From the NCBI GenBank assembly GCA_013397695.1, contig VYZI01000493.1:124001-188000 (forward strand): 64,000 nt of DNA, in the 5' to 3' direction. Every line of letters begins with the position of its first letter. Positions within the stretch are counted from its first letter, which is position 1. Shown here piece after piece: positions 47,001-62,000 of this stretch. The notes below the pieces were generated by a model. The model worked only from the letters and a program-made list of their open reading frames with translations. It searched no databases and had not been told where the DNA came from. The translations under genes were made by a program, and so were the position numbers. Origin of the DNA: Centropus unirufus. Taxonomy: Eukaryota; Chordata; Aves; Cuculiformes; Centropidae.

Positions 47001-50000
47001 GGTTTTTTGTTTTAAACAATGATGCTGGCCTGCTGGAGTACTTCGTGAATGAGCAGTCGAGGCATCTAAAGCCCAGGGGTACCCTGCAGCTGGCTGGAGC
47101 TGTGATTTCACCCAGTGATGAAGACTCTCACACCTTTACAGTCAATGCGGCCAGCGGCGAGCAGTATAAACTCAGAGGTAGGACCCAGATTCTTGGGCAG
47201 GGGATTCTTCCACTAAAGGACACTCCTGGCTCGTGCATGTCTCTGGCTGCTCTGCTGGGCTTGGCTACGTGGCCAAAGGGAGAGAACTTGCTCAGCAGAC
47301 TGCTCTGATGTGAGTTACCTGTGAAACTTCAGTCCTGCTCCTCAGTTAGGGGCCATCCTTCCTGATGGGTGGTTCCACGCTCTTTGGATTTGATGGCTTC
47401 CAGAAGACACTGAACTTCATGTGTAGAATGGGGTTTAACTTAATTTGTAGAGTCCTTAGACCCCACTGATTCAGAGTTTTCCCTGTCACTGTAGGTAACC
47501 GTACTGTGGTGGTGCTTGCAGAGGACTGGCTCATTCCTGATGTTCGATATGTTAGCCTTTTTGTGGTGGTTATAGAAAGAAGCCCATTCCCTAACTTTGT
47601 AGGCCACAGAAATTTGGGCGAATACCTTCTAGTATGTTTTCCCTTGAATAATTGCTTAATTTTCTAATTCAGGATGCCTTACCCTTACTTGAGTAAATGG
47701 TGATGTGTTTTTAGATTAAAATGCGTGTAAGGGGTGTTATTGCTTGTTTGAAGGTATTTCTGTGTTAGAAAATTTGAAAAAAAACCAACAACATGGCCAT
47801 TTACATGCCATTTATGTTGAATTCTAATATTACAGGTAATTACTGGTCAGCTGAGCAAGTTTTATATAAAAAATACTTTGTAGTGTTAGTCTTCTGTCTG
47901 TTTCAAAGAATTAAGCAGTCTTATGCCTGTAATTCAAAACATTTTCAATTATGTAATCCTTTTGGTTTGCTTTTATTAGCTACTGATGCTAAAGAACGTC
48001 AGCACTGGGTTAGCAGGCTACAGATATGCACGCAGCATCACACGGAAGCTATTGGAAAGGTATCGTATGACTGGTATTTTCATGGGCAAGAATAACTTAG
48101 TCTGGTAGTAGAAGTAGTTGCAAACACAACTATCCTGTTAGTGAAGATAAATGCTGCAGAAGGGCGTGTAGTTGGGCTTGAAACTTAAGTCATGAAACAT
48201 TTTTTCTGAGTAATAGCTGACTTGCAATAGAAATATGCTTCAGGAATGGAACAAAATTAATTCACTTTGCCTCTGAAGAACTCAGTGGTCCTCCCTGTGC
48301 AGCTACTGGTGAGCTGGTGATTGAACGGAAAGTAGAGCTGACAGATTGAAGTATTAGCCCAGTGTTTCCAGTGATTTTGAATATTTTTAATGGATAAAGG
48401 AACAGTTCTTAAATGTTTTTGAAAACTTTCCATTCTGAGATCTTTACTTTTTTATTTAAGCCTTTACTTTTTTTAAAACCACTCAACAGCCTCCAAATAC
48501 ACTTAGAATCTGTTTCCATGTTTGAGATGCAAGTCCTCAACACTCTAAGTGGTGTTGCTTCCATTTGCTAACCATGTGGCAGTTGTGAGTATTCTATAGT
48601 CTGTAGAATCTCCCAATTATCATAAAATCTGCTCTGATACCTGAATAAAACCTTGCTTTTAAGGCGAGATCAACAGCTTGTAGCTGACTCGGTTGCAAGA
48701 GGGCACTTCAATAAATAGTGCTAAACAAAATTTCATTCTCCTAAATGTGATCCTTGCAGGATCTGTGGGGAGTCAGTTTCTATGATACTATTGAGATCAA
48801 GGGCTAATTTTCAAGTTGGAGAAGTGATTGATATATATTGATCAGCCTCATTTCAGATTGTTCCCAATGAGACTATAAAACAGGACAACTGTCAGCTGGT
48901 AGCTCAAAACATTTAGCAGTTGTGACTAATTATTAGAACTTTGTCATCTCTTCTTGCCCTATAAAAACCAATTAAACTATTCTCTATCTTTCAAATTAGA
49001 ATATATGCTGTTTTTTAGGAATTAATTGTGAATGTTTCTCAATTTGCTTATTTATTCACTAGAACAACCCTCCTCTGAAATCTCGCAGCTTCTCTCTTGC
49101 ATCTCAAGGAAGTGCCAACTCTCCTGGTGTGCAAAGACGACCCAGTCAAAATGCAGTTTCCTTTTTCAGTGTGGGACATCACAGATTGCCAACTGGAAAA
49201 AGAGTTCCTATTATGCAGCCAGATCACCTTGTAGATGTTAGAGAGGTTTGTATGCCTTAAACTATTAGATAATCTTTTGAAAGTGCTATCATATTATTCT
49301 AAGGATTGTGAAGAAATCTGTTGTTCTTAGCTGGTTCTAATTTAAATTGCATGTCCTAGGTTATTATGGCATAGCTGTTTGCAGATAAGTAACTTACCTT
49401 GGCTAATTGTAGAAGTATGTGGTGTAGATGTGGCTTTTGTACTCCAGAATAATATCCTGATGCTCAAGGTAGAATTTTCCATGTTCCTAATACAGCATCT
49501 CGTATTATGATACAATTATACCATATGCTGTTTTCTTCCCTTGTCGGGCTGTTGAAGAACTGACCAATCCGTACTTTTATCTCCTGTGACTTAGAAGAAA
49601 TTGCTCATGATTCATGTTTTAAGAATACTGATAAAACTTGGAATGCTGATTCATGTGAACAAATCGTCTAGGGATGGATGGGATTGAAAAGAAAGCAGAA
49701 TAAAATAAGCAATTCAAAAGTACACTCTTCACTACATGTTCAGATGTAGTGTATTTGGGAAAGAAACAGAATTAATGTATCTTGACTGATGGAATCGACC
49801 AACCACCAGTTGATTTAACCTCAGAATATTCAGAGGGTAGATCATGCAACTCTAAAGCCCATACTAAAATAGAATTAGTTGGTGAATTACAAGCCTGTGT
49901 TACTTAGGTGTAGTACTGATGAGTGTTTTATTGTAATTAGTGTAGTGTGAGATATTTCTTGGCAGCAATAAGTTTACAATGGAGGGCTTTTAAATTTAGC

Positions 50001-53000
50001 ACGTAAGGATTAGGAAGTGTTAATAGTTAGAAGTTGAATTTGGACAAACTGGAACAGAAAAGCGGTCTGTGTTGTGAGCATTATTGTGAGCATACGAGCA
50101 GGAAAAAAATAGGCCTGTTCAGAGTGTATGGCCTTTGAAAGGGGAGGTGTGTATGAACTTTAGTGCTCAGCTGCACCTGATCCTGGAACAAAGTGCTCAG
50201 ATGCTGCCACACAGTAGATTACTAAGAGTGAAGATCATCAGGATTGTAGTGATTTGTCAACAAATCATCAGTGTCCCTTTTTATAAACCCAGTGGAGTTT
50301 TTCAAAGTATTAGGAAAAACTTATATCAGACTTATTTTCTTCCAATAGGGAAGATGATAGAAGACAGATATTCTGATGGTGGGTTTGCATAGGCAAGGCT
50401 GTACAACTATGTGTGCTACTAGCTTTCTCCCCAGTCACTCTTGAGATGCACTAGGGCTGACTGTGCACAGTTAACTCCACTTGCAAAGAACCCAAACTCT
50501 GTAAATTACTAGATTCAGACTCCCCAGGTTGGAAAAGACTTGTGAGATCGAGTCCAACTGTGCCTACCCACCACTAAACCATATCCTCAAGTTCCTCATC
50601 TGTCCATCTTTTAAATGCCTCTAGGGATGGTGACTGAACTACTTCCCTGGAAAGCCTGTTCCAGTGCTTGATGACCATAGCATGCTCTGCAGCCAAGCTC
50701 TAAAATGTTCCAAATAGTGCACACTGTGAACTTGGATGAATATGTGTTGCTTAAGTATTTCTTACATAAAACCTTAAAATCAGTTCCTGGAAGTGATGGC
50801 AGGCAAAGATACTGGAAAGAAAATAGGAAGATACTGCTATAAATGGTGAATTAAAACACTAAGTAGTGCCACAGCAGTTAAACTCATGAATTAACCTCGA
50901 ATTCTTCAAAGAAATTCTTCTGCTCTGCTAAATTAGGTTTTTTTTGCATTTAACTGCCAGAATACGTAATTATCAGAGACTAGTGCTGCCCAGTTATTTA
51001 TTATATGTTAATGCCCTTGGTACCTTCCCAGAAAAGGGACTAGCGCATCTGGAAGTTTGCTTTCATCCTTGTGATTCAAAATTGGGCAATATTTTGCTTC
51101 TGTGAATACAAAGAGGAAAGTATTTAGGCTTTTGGTAGACCATGGTGTACTGCTTGGTGGCTGGTGTGCGTTCTGACCGAACGTGCTGTTGGTGTTCCTG
51201 TGATGTGGGGATGCTGAGCTCTGTGTGAAGGATGAAAGGAGCTTGGAGTGCAAGGGAGACCACACCAGGAAAGGTGTAACTTAAGCACATAATGAAGGTG
51301 AAAGTCTTGCCGTGTTTCCTCCCCCCTCTGCAAAGTGAATGGTGAGATAGTGATGCTGAGTGTGATGGCAGTGGAGACAGATGAGAAACCTGTATGGTTC
51401 GAGCCAAATGGAGTGATACAGGTATTTTCCTTTAAAATGCTGGATCTTGTCTTATAGGGAGTGAAAAGATCTTTAAATACCTATGGATGGTACCTCAGAG
51501 ATCCTCCTCCAGGCTGTAGAAAGCACAGGGCTAAGATGCTCCTCACAGAGTGTGTGTGTTTTTTCTCCCATTCCTGTCAACCAGGCATGAAAATGTTTGA
51601 TATTATCTGCAGCATGTATCAAGTTCAAGTCCCTCTTTGCTTTTTTTGAAGTCACTTTGATATTCTTTTGCTTGTTAATAAGGTGCCATGTATTGCTGTG
51701 GGACCTCCATCGTGCATTTAATGACTCTTTAGCAGTTGTATCAAGAAAAGACAGGTAACTTTCCACGCATCTCTTACCTTGTAGTTTTATAATCATCATA
51801 AAATCATCTGGGATCCTCTGTGTGCTTCACTAAACATCTATCGCCCAACACGCTTCCATCGCCTGATAAATGACTTTTGTTTGACAGATGATGTCTCAGG
51901 CTGAGGGCCAGCAGAGAGACTTGATCAGGAGCATAGAATGCCTTCCTGTCTCCGGTCACCTTACATCCTTGGATCAAGACCTCTTAATGCTCAAAGCAAC
52001 TTCCATGGCAACCATGAACTGCTTAAATGACTGTTTCCATATTCTCCAGTTACAGCACGCTTCTCAGCAAAAGGGATCCTTACCAGCAGGTGGGTATAGA
52101 TGCTCACAAAGAGCAGAACTCTAACAAATACAAATCTTTTCCTCCTTGCGAAAAATGCTTGTTCCACTAAATCCAGTTTCACGTGGGCAGAGAAAGCGGC
52201 CAGCTGCCTGGTGTCTTGCAAGTTTTTCCAGAGCCCAACTTGATGGTGATGTGTTGAGCCCTGTGCATATTGTGTAATTTTTTGTCATTTATTCTGCCAA
52301 GAAATCTGTGGCAGCAGCTGCTTAAATCATAATAAACAGAAGAAGCTCCATAGAACATTCTGTGTGGAGCACAAGAGTATGAAGTACCTGAGGCACCACG
52401 AGGTAGCTTCCTTTGGGATATAACTGGCTGTTCAGGAACAGTAATAGCCTAGGGGGAATTTTATGCAACTGCAGGTGCTAGAAAATGTGGTGTCCAGTAC
52501 AGCTATGTCAAATGTCATGCTTTTCTGACTGTTTATACACACCAAATACCTATTATAAGCGTTTGCATGAATGCAACTTTCATTTCCAGTTTAAACATTA
52601 AAATACAAAGCTTTGCACATGCCCAGGTTGGTCTTAATACTGTTTATATATCAGTATTCTTATTTTGAGTTAACATCCTAGTCAAAAATGTGAGCTAAGA
52701 GAAGTGTTGCATTGGATTCTGAGGCCAGAACAGACCTGAAAGCAAATGTAAATTGGTTAAAGGTTTATGAAAAGAGATTTTTATTTTTTTTTAACAACCC
52801 AATCCCCCAACAAACAAAAACGTCCCCCAAACTCTGCCACTGGTTGTTGTATAACGTGCATTTACAGACAGCAGGCAGATATGTTGCTGTGTCTGCACCA
52901 TCAATCGATGCGAGTACATGCTTACCAGAATCATTCCAACTAATCAGTTTGTAGTCTATGGAACTGAATGCCTTCTTCCCTGTTTTTAAATTCTTTTGCA

Positions 53001-56000
53001 TCTTTTTGTGATTTTTTTTTTTAACGTGTATAAATTTATGGCTTTTTGTGAGCAAAGGGCTTTTAAGGATTCTCAAATACTTCTCTTCCACAATGGATAG
53101 GGTAGATCTGATAAGTATGTAACGAAGAACACTCATAAGCTGTCTCTTACCTTATATTTCCCATATTCCTATCGTATTTGTGCTACTTGCTTTGCCAGTG
53201 CATATTATTTCAGAGCTGTAATTAGTTCAGCTTCTAAGACAAAAATATGTTGTATAAAAGTATTAAAACTATGCACATGAAGTTTGTGATTCTGAATCAC
53301 CACAGGCATTAAAAGAGAATAAGTGAATAAGATGAATGACATTTTTTGCTGTATTTCAGTTGAAAATTACATTTTAAAAATGAAAAACTGGATGGCACCT
53401 TTCCAAATCTTTTCTGAACTCCAAAGTTTTCCATAGTGGAAGAACTATTTGCTGTGAATTTTTGAACTATTGATGCATAAATATGGGAGAAGAAAGTCAG
53501 AAATCTTTTTGTTTTGGCATTTTTGCATGTGCACTAAGGTGTTGTTTTTTGGTTTTTTTTTTTTTTTGACCCATTACTGTATCTGGGAAAATAAGAAAGG
53601 TCCAATGAACACCATGGTAATAACTTATGGAGAAAATAAGGGTTTTTTGTGAGTGTTTTGTTATTAATTTTTTAAACTATGGAGGAAAAAGCTCAATTCT
53701 TCTGACTACTGTTCAGTTGGTATCAGCCTGTTAATGCCCAAATCTAAAAACATTGCTTGAAGCTGTCCAGATCTCCCTGGAGTGATGGATGGAGAGGGAA
53801 GGAGTGGCAGATTGGATGATGCATTACTGGGGCCAGAGTTTAAAAACAGACCATTGAAACAATGACTGGGCTTTTCTATAGCCTTGTAATCTCCTACTTG
53901 TGCACCATATAATGCATTTCTTCCTTTCAAGGGTTGTGAAGAAAGTTGGGTTTTGGGGTTGTTTTCTTTTTTTTTCTTTTCTTTTTTTTTTTTAAAACCC
54001 ATTTACCTTGGATTCCCCCTGATTTGAGCGGTACTTATTCTGATTCCATTGGTGGAGTCTCTTTGTAGGCTTCAGAAGTACATATAGAAAGGAAAGGGGC
54101 TGTTGCTTAATTCAAACCCTGCAGGAGGTATTCCTGTTTTTAAGTGCAGGAAAACATAAAATGAGGTAGGAATATATCTTGAAGACAGATTGTTCTAATA
54201 AAAATATTAAAATATAGAAGAATATATAGAATCACTAGGTTGGAAAAGACCTTGGAGATCATAGAGTCCAACTGTACTGGTCCAATACTAAACCATATAC
54301 CCAGGCACCTTGTCTACCTGTCTTTTAAACTGTCTTTTAAATATACAAGCACTGTTTAATTTTCCTAGGATAGGTAGATCAGAATACTTCAGCTAGGTAC
54401 AAATGAGGTGCCGCAGGAAGGGATGATGAAGAGGAGAGTCATCTTGAAGAGCATAAATTTCAACATGAAGTGGGAAAAACGTGTTTTTTTTTTTTTTGTC
54501 TATTAAAGCAGTACTTGAGTACTAAGAATGTGTTGGGAAAGTGGTTGTCAGGCTCGAAGAACAAGGACTAGAAATTGGAACTTCTGCATAATTTGCAAGA
54601 AATTGTTAGAAGATAAAAAAATAGAAGATAGCAAATACTGCCCCAACCACATTAAGGTGTACCATTAATCACAAACAAATCTGAAGAGGAAAGTTGCCGG
54701 TATTAACTTTTTCCTAAATTTGGGTCAAAAGTGGTTAAATGGACTGGAACTAAAGGTAGTACCTCGTTATCATGAAAGTGAATTGCAACACTGATTTGCA
54801 ACTTGAAGACAAATGTCACAAGTGAAGACCATAGACTCGGAGAAGCCTGTGTTGTAGCAGAGGGGAAGTGCTGGCAACTCTTGAGGAAAAAAATAAAAAA
54901 AAAAAGACTTCTAGGGAGGAGGAGATCATGGGTAAAGAGAATAGATTGTGCCTGCCCAGAATAGTTGAAAATGGATTTGAATATGATCTTCCAGTGGAAG
55001 AGAAGTATTAAAGTTGTATCCTGTCCACTCACAAAGTTTAAGTGAATTGAGCTACCAGTTGTGTTTTAAAAGATCTCCCAGAATTTAGCAGCAAAAGTTA
55101 AATGGAATTTAATGATAGTAAATAAGGTTGTTTTAGAAGTAGCCAATAGGGAGTATAAAAGGGAGGCTCCTTTTCACACTCAAGCTAATCAAGAGGCAGT
55201 AAGCGTGGATTAAATAGAGCCTAGAACATGCAATTAGAACTCGCTGCCTGCTTTCTGAGCTGTAATTTTCAGCATGGAGGGGTTTTAATCTTTAAAAAGA
55301 GTAAAACCTTTTTTAAAGGTAAGTGGGACAGTGACCCTCAGCATCTTCGTTTGTATACCTCTTTGGAACTTCTGTTTAAGTAGCTTAAACTGCTGAGGGG
55401 TTCTCGTTTCTTGCTTTGTGGTGGATTCATGAGCAATAGGCTAGATGAAAGTAAACTATGATGCTTCAGATTGTCCCCTTAGTGAAGCTGGACTTCTCCT
55501 GCCCAAGTGTTTTCCTGGTGGAAATTCTGCTGTTTATCTCAATTAAACATAGTCTGCCCGTTGTGGCTGTGACCTAGTTCCAGGTAACAGAGGCCTGGAG
55601 ATAAAGAATTGTGTGTCATTGGGAAGAGACAGAAGACACCTCAGTGTAGGCCCCTGAGTGCAGGAAACTGCTGTGTGGCGGTAGAATTTTAGGTTTCCTC
55701 ATAACTTCTGTGTATGCAACCCAGCCAAGGTGCTTGGCCAGTTTGTGTACTCCTCAGTACAAACTGATTGGAGTCACCTGTACGTTCATTAGCCTTTGAA
55801 AAAGAACGGAACATTTGGGTTATTAATGAGATACCCGATCTGTTCTGATAAATTAGCTGGGAGTAACTAGAGATGCTGGAATCATCAGGTGGGTAATAGC
55901 TTTCCAAGCCCTGCAGCCTTTTTTTTTTTTTTTTTTTAGCAACTATTATTTATTCAACAGTCTGTGCTTGCTGCCTTTGCAGCTGGGAAGAGACAAGTAC

Positions 56001-59000
56001 CCCCTCCAGAGAAAACACTGGCAACAAAACTTCTGCTTTAGCTCTTTTTAGTCTAGAACTGGGCTGAGTGTGAGGGCCTGATGAGTGGTGGGCTTTTTTT
56101 GATACCAGTTAGAATTGGGAGGGTTACTCAAGGTTCCTGTGATACTGGGTTCTTCCTGGAGTGTCTGATTACACCTTTCATGACACCGACTAGTTTCTCC
56201 AGTCCAAGTTGAATGTATTACAGCTCGCCAATCGCGGTGTTTGTGCTAATGATCGCTGAAGGTGGTGTCTCATTGCACCACCTTTGTTTAGTGGCTGCTG
56301 AAGGGATTGGCTGCGGGAGGAATTGGCTGCTTTCAGCTTATTCCTTAAAAAAACAACCCTATCTCTTTTGTGAAAACTGCTCTTTGCTCGCCTTCCAGAG
56401 GATGAGCAAGCTTCAGCGCAAACTTTCTTTGGCTTCAGGCACAGGGATCAGTTGGTTGGACCCGAAGATCTCTCTGGCGAACCACTTCAAAAATGGAGCG
56501 GCTCAGAATTTCCCAGCCGAGATAAACAAGCCAGCCTCTGTCAGAGAAGAGCAGTCTGCTGCAGAGCCCTGCCAGCTAACCAGGGTAAGGTAATGTGAAC
56601 ATCCCGCTTCTGGGGGGAATTATTTTGAGGAATGCCCGTAAATGTTTCCATCCTATTATGTGAAAATGATTGCGTGACAATTGTTACGGGTTTTTGATCA
56701 GCTGTGTGGAGGAAGAGTGGGTGCATTTGTGGTTAATGAAACTTTCTAATTGCTCCTTCAGTAAATTCTGCTCCTTTCAGTAATGAGCTGTGAAGTGAAG
56801 GGAGCCAATTGGGCTGGTAAGGTGGGGTGTTGAAATAGGCAGTATGCTCTTGTGTTTTTGTAAACTGAAGTGCAGAAAACCTGACTGGAATTCATTTTGC
56901 TCTCAAAATAGGCCTGACAAGAACTGCTTAAGCAGATAGACAACAAAATTGCTGGTCTCTAGCTATTAAATATCCCAATCTTTCTTTTCTAGCTCTTGCT
57001 TTGTCTGTTTTTGTCAATCGAAGCAACCCTCATCGCTTGACTTCAGGGTGGCTTAATGTATTTTAACGTAATGTATTTGAAATATAGCTACAGTCTGTAT
57101 TATTATAACTGTCAAAATTGATTGGAGGTGTGAAATATTAAAGTAATAAACTAGCAGGGATTATGATAACAAACATATTTTCCGAACTAAGATAGAAAAT
57201 CATAATTAAGTTCTTTTTATGCTAGCTGTTTTCACTCAGTTGTCTGGATGAGACTGTGTTGCTGTGAAAAGATAACGTGGTGTTGTGCCTCTCTGCAGCA
57301 ACACTGTGCTTAGAGCAAAATCAAAAAGTAGAAGACATTTTTTTATCAGTTGCTGTAGTTTATAGATATTTTTTAAATTGATCTGAGTAGTTGCTAAATT
57401 AAGTTACTAAATTAAAAAACAAGCCAGCCAGGAACTTTCAAATAAATCACTCAATTGCTTCCTCCTCCTAATGATTAAGCAGGTTACAGTTCAAGTGCTT
57501 TATGTACCTCACTGTCTGTGCTTGGGATATGACTAGTATTGTCACTCCCCTTTGATATTTTCAGCTCCCTTGTTTATGACAGCAGAACAGCGTAGCATCC
57601 TTGGAAAGGGTCTGAGCTCTGTGTGAGAGCTAGGCCACCTTATTTTGGTGGTTGCCTTCATAAATTTGCCTTGAATTAAGGCAGCTGCCCTCCTGTACCG
57701 TTCGGCGCCTCTTTTTTCTGTATCTGTCCCCCGTCCAGGTATTTTATCCGAGAAGCATGCTGCTGAGAGCCTTAGGAATACAACCATCCCACCCCCCTGA
57801 AGTGCTTGACTTTCTGCTTTACAGGGTAGTGGTTGTTAAAACAGTATTTGTTAAAATATAATTAATGCTGATATGCCTGGGTGCGTTAGTCACACTCATA
57901 CAGCCAGTGTGCAGGGTGTGTGCACACGTGGTTTTTTTTAGTTTGATTTTTATAAAACTACCCCAAGTTACTTTGTCTTTTTCCTTTCCTGTTACGTGTT
58001 AGCTCTAGCAGCAGTGTTCATAATGCTTGGGAAGACTGGCCTGTAGATACGTACAGTGCTTGTCTTCAGGCATGGCTGTGTGCATGTAACTAAGGACTAC
58101 TGTTCACTACAGCCTTTGGAGTAAGGATGGCAACACTGGGAAGCCTTGAAGTAGTGTGGAGGGGGAGGGGTGTTATTGAAGGGCCTGGAATTGCTGCTAG
58201 CTTTTGCTTCGCTATTTTTATGTGTGTGTTAGATCCTTGCCACTCTGTTTGCTCTCTAGAATCCTCTAGCTGAAGTCAGCAGGGACGCATTTCAATGTCC
58301 CTTTAAATTCTTCAACTGTTGTTTATCTTGGAGGTAGATCCCATTGTGTAGCTCTCTGCAGGGGTTTGTTTCGTCTTCATACACAGTTAAATGCAATATG
58401 AAGTCCATTTTGCATATTGTCTGGCCAGTAGAGCTGATGTTTACTGCTCTTATCCCAGGAACCTGAAGAAATAAATCCGGATGAGGAGCTGGAGGATATC
58501 TCTGATGATAAAGAGGATGACCTAGGAGCCGTGGAGGAGCAGCGTAGTGTTATCTTGCATCTCTTGTCTCAGCTGAAACTCGGCATGGACTTAACAAGAG
58601 TAAGTACCTGGAGGGTGAAGGCTGGCTGCAGTGAAAGTGAGGTGCTGTTTTAAACTCAGCTCCTGTGTTGAGCAATATTGAGGTCAATGTGAAATTGTGC
58701 CCTGTTAGCAACTTCAGGTCCCAAGATCCAATGTCCCAGTTGAGCATGCCTCAAGTGAAACATACTGAGGGAACTGATTTTATTTAATGCAACTGGCTAC
58801 ATCTTTTCTATTGCATTTTCATTGTTTTCTTCAATGCTTTTGTTGGCTTCCCTATAGTGGCGGCTTCTTTTCTGTATTTGCACTTGACTCCAAGTGCAAC
58901 TCCTGTGCTCTTCTCTACAGCCTTCTCATATTTTTTTCTCATTTCCTCATGCTTTTGCGCACAACTTGCCTAATGCTGCACCTGTATTCAGGCTGCTTGT

Positions 59001-62000
59001 GAAAAGAAGTTTTCTTTTAGTTCCCCATTATCCTCAGGCATCCGTTTATGCCTCTGTCCTGTTCTCATTTCTGTGTTTGCTCACAGCTGTAGCAAGCAGG
59101 AACAAAGCTACCCTGGAGAGAATTGGGTTGATACTTCAGTGTAGACCTGAAAAGCAAGCTTCTTTGAAAAATTAACACTCAGTTGCTACTTCGCAGCTTG
59201 GGCAGTGAATCTGAGAACATCAGGTTGCTACCAGCCTATGTTCACTCCTGTAAAGACTCCTTATCATAAGCACTCAATACTTGTAAAGAAAAAAGGGATT
59301 TTACAGTGGCATGGAATGAGGAAAGCACACTCTCTCTAGGCATTATGGATTGTACTTTTTCTTTCCATACTCTGTGGTTTTGAGCATTAGCTGCTTGGCC
59401 ACTAGAAAGACATGTGTTGTGGAGAACCTTGGGGAGAAAAAAGGTAGTGTGAACAGACCCTGCAACTTGAGGGCCAAACTTAAACCCCTGCTGCTTATCT
59501 GGGAATTCATTAAGTCATCGCTTCACTTATATTGAAGATTGGATTTACTCTATCTTTTTCTCTCAGTTGGAACAAATTGTCAGGTCTGACTGAGTTGTGA
59601 CTTCTGACCATGCTTGTAGAACTGTCTCTAGTTCGCAGCAGGCAAACATTGAAAAGTGACAAAAAAAAACAAATAATGAAGTTGTTAGAATCGTATTTAA
59701 CTTAAATATCATGGTACTGAAGTGAAAAGCAGCTTTAATATTCCAGGTTGGTCTTGCAACAGCATGGCAGGTGCATTCAGCTTAACTTGTGTATGTATGG
59801 AGTCCAATGCTGATTGAAACGGACTTGATCTCGTGGTTGAGTCACCCTGTGTTGCTCTTCACAACATTTGGTTGTGTGAGGTCGGTTACCACCGCGGCAA
59901 AGGAAAAGAGTGGTGATACCCACAGCTTCTTACTCTACAGTGTTGCTTTTGCCCCAGCAACGGAGAGGGCTAACGGAGGGAGTGGTAAAAATAACTGGGA
60001 AAGTATAAGGTCCTCTGCTCAGAGGTGCAGGATCAACCCGTTATGTGTTATTTTTCATGGATGCCTGGTCGCTTAGTGAGAGAGATTCTGCAGGCTCTCA
60101 ACAGCACTGGCGTAGCTTGCCTGCTTTTCTCTCCATTAGACACAACCTTTTCTTTTTTTTTTTTTTTTTGTTTACGGGATGCTCAGTTCCTTTCATTCTC
60201 TTTGGTCCTAATGGTACTTACTGCGCTTTCTTTCTCCTTGCAAGTTACTTTTCTGCGACCTTTGATCACCGTATTTGCTTCCGTCATAGGAGAGAGAGAG
60301 CAAACTTCAATCTGAAAGTGTGGTGTCCAGAACAGGGCAGAACCTTCCACCTGAGAACTTGCCTTGTAAAAAAGCTTGTCTCTGTTTTATTTACTAGAGC
60401 TTTCTGGGTTTTCTTTTATTTCAGGTGGTTCTTCCCACTTTTATTTTAGAGAAGCGATCGTTACTGGAGATGTACGCAGACTTCATGTCCCATCCAGATC
60501 TCTTCATTGCAATCACAAATGGCTCCACCCCTGAGGAGAGGATGATCCGCTTCGTGGAGTATTATCTCACCTCGTTTCACGAAGGCCGCAAAGGAGCTAT
60601 TGCAAAGAAACCCTACAATCCAATCATTGGGGAAACGTTCCACTGCTCCTGGAGGATGCCCAAGAGCGACGTAGCCACTGATGCTGGCAGTAACTTCTCT
60701 GCTCACTCCCCCTCGGAGCAAGCAACTAAAGATCTAGAAGGCCAAACAGAGATGGACTACTACACAGTCAAATTTGTAGCCGAGCAAGTGTCCCACCACC
60801 CTCCCGTCTCAGGGTTTTATGCTGAATGTGTAGAGAGAAAGATGTGTGTCAATGCCCATGTCTGGACAAAAAGTAAATTCTTAGGAATGTCAATAGGAGT
60901 GACAATGGTGGGCGAGGGTAAGTGTAACTTCTGTCCTTTAATCATTTTCGAAAGTTGTTAAAGTATTAGTTTGAGAAGAAATTTGATGTTTGCCTCTGGC
61001 AGGAATACAGAGAAATGCTTCTCAGTAGTTTTCAAAGACTTAAAAAAAATTGCTTGCAGAGATGTCAGCTGCTGTTGTTGGTGTTCAGATTGGGGTTTTT
61101 TAATGTACTTTTTATTTCCCCTTCTCTTCGTGGTCTGTAAACCCGAGCGTACCATCGTTTGGTGATTTCTTACTTTACTGCTTACAAAGTACAGAAGATA
61201 TTACAAGTTCTCATTGTAGGCAGCAAATTTTCATATGGGAGGAAAAGAAAGAGACTTCAGTTTGACAAAAATCAGGATTATATTTGTAAATAAAAGTTTC
61301 GCTTTTAAACCAAAGGACAGTCACTGTAATTGGAAACATTGTACTTATCAGTTGACAAGCATGGGGTAAACTGATTTGCATCAGGCATTTATTAAATAGA
61401 AATCTTCAATTTGGATATATTGCACTTATGTATCTTACTAGGCATGTTTTAATTTTAACTACAGAAATTGGATCCTATAGGGACAGAGTCTGTAATTTCC
61501 CTTTATTAAGAGTCTATACCTCAAGAGATGAGACATCCTCTCCCATTCTGTGTCCATTGTGTGTATTGCCCAGTAATGGTGGCTTCCAAGCACTTGCACG
61601 TGAATTTACTCATGTGCCAGTGGAGCGAGCATGGCATGGGATGTGGAAGGCACGCCTGAACACTTTGGCTGTCCCGGGTAGTTACTGAAGCCAGTATCTC
61701 CTCTAGGCCATTTCTCCGATCATGCCATTACTCTTCAGAATTTCACGTGTGTTTTCTTACTTGCATGAGACGAGCAGTGATGATGTGGTACAGAGGCATG
61801 GGTTAACACAGGCAGCAGTCAGGTGTTGTGCTATGTTCTTGTAACAGCCAGAAGTAGATCTTGGGGCTTTCTATTTGTAGGAATCAAACCCACACATGTT
61901 AAAAACCCAAAGAAAACATCTGTATTTTTATGGGAATTCTGGTCTTGTAATGCAAAAGCCACTGTCAGAAAAGGGTTGGGTTTATCTTTGCAGCAAGGTG

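Larger units (their letters stand above)
52090..56438 (+). other. OSBPL11 intron 6
   Basis: 4.3 kb with the CR1 at 54226, poly(T) runs, an isolated CCAAT plus TATAAAAG pair near 55143-55161, and a cluster of three CCAAT/ATTGG boxes at 56228-56326 just before exon 7. Confidence 0.75.

Noticed and set aside
56399..56438. Alternative acceptor (CTTCCAG) 40 bases upstream of OSBPL11 exon 7
   Set aside because: Would add 40 bases and shift the frame after exon 6; the acceptor at 56438 restores the conserved reading.
60461..60721. 86-codon antisense frame over OSBPL11 exon 9
   Set aside because: Pure shadow of a strongly conserved coding exon.
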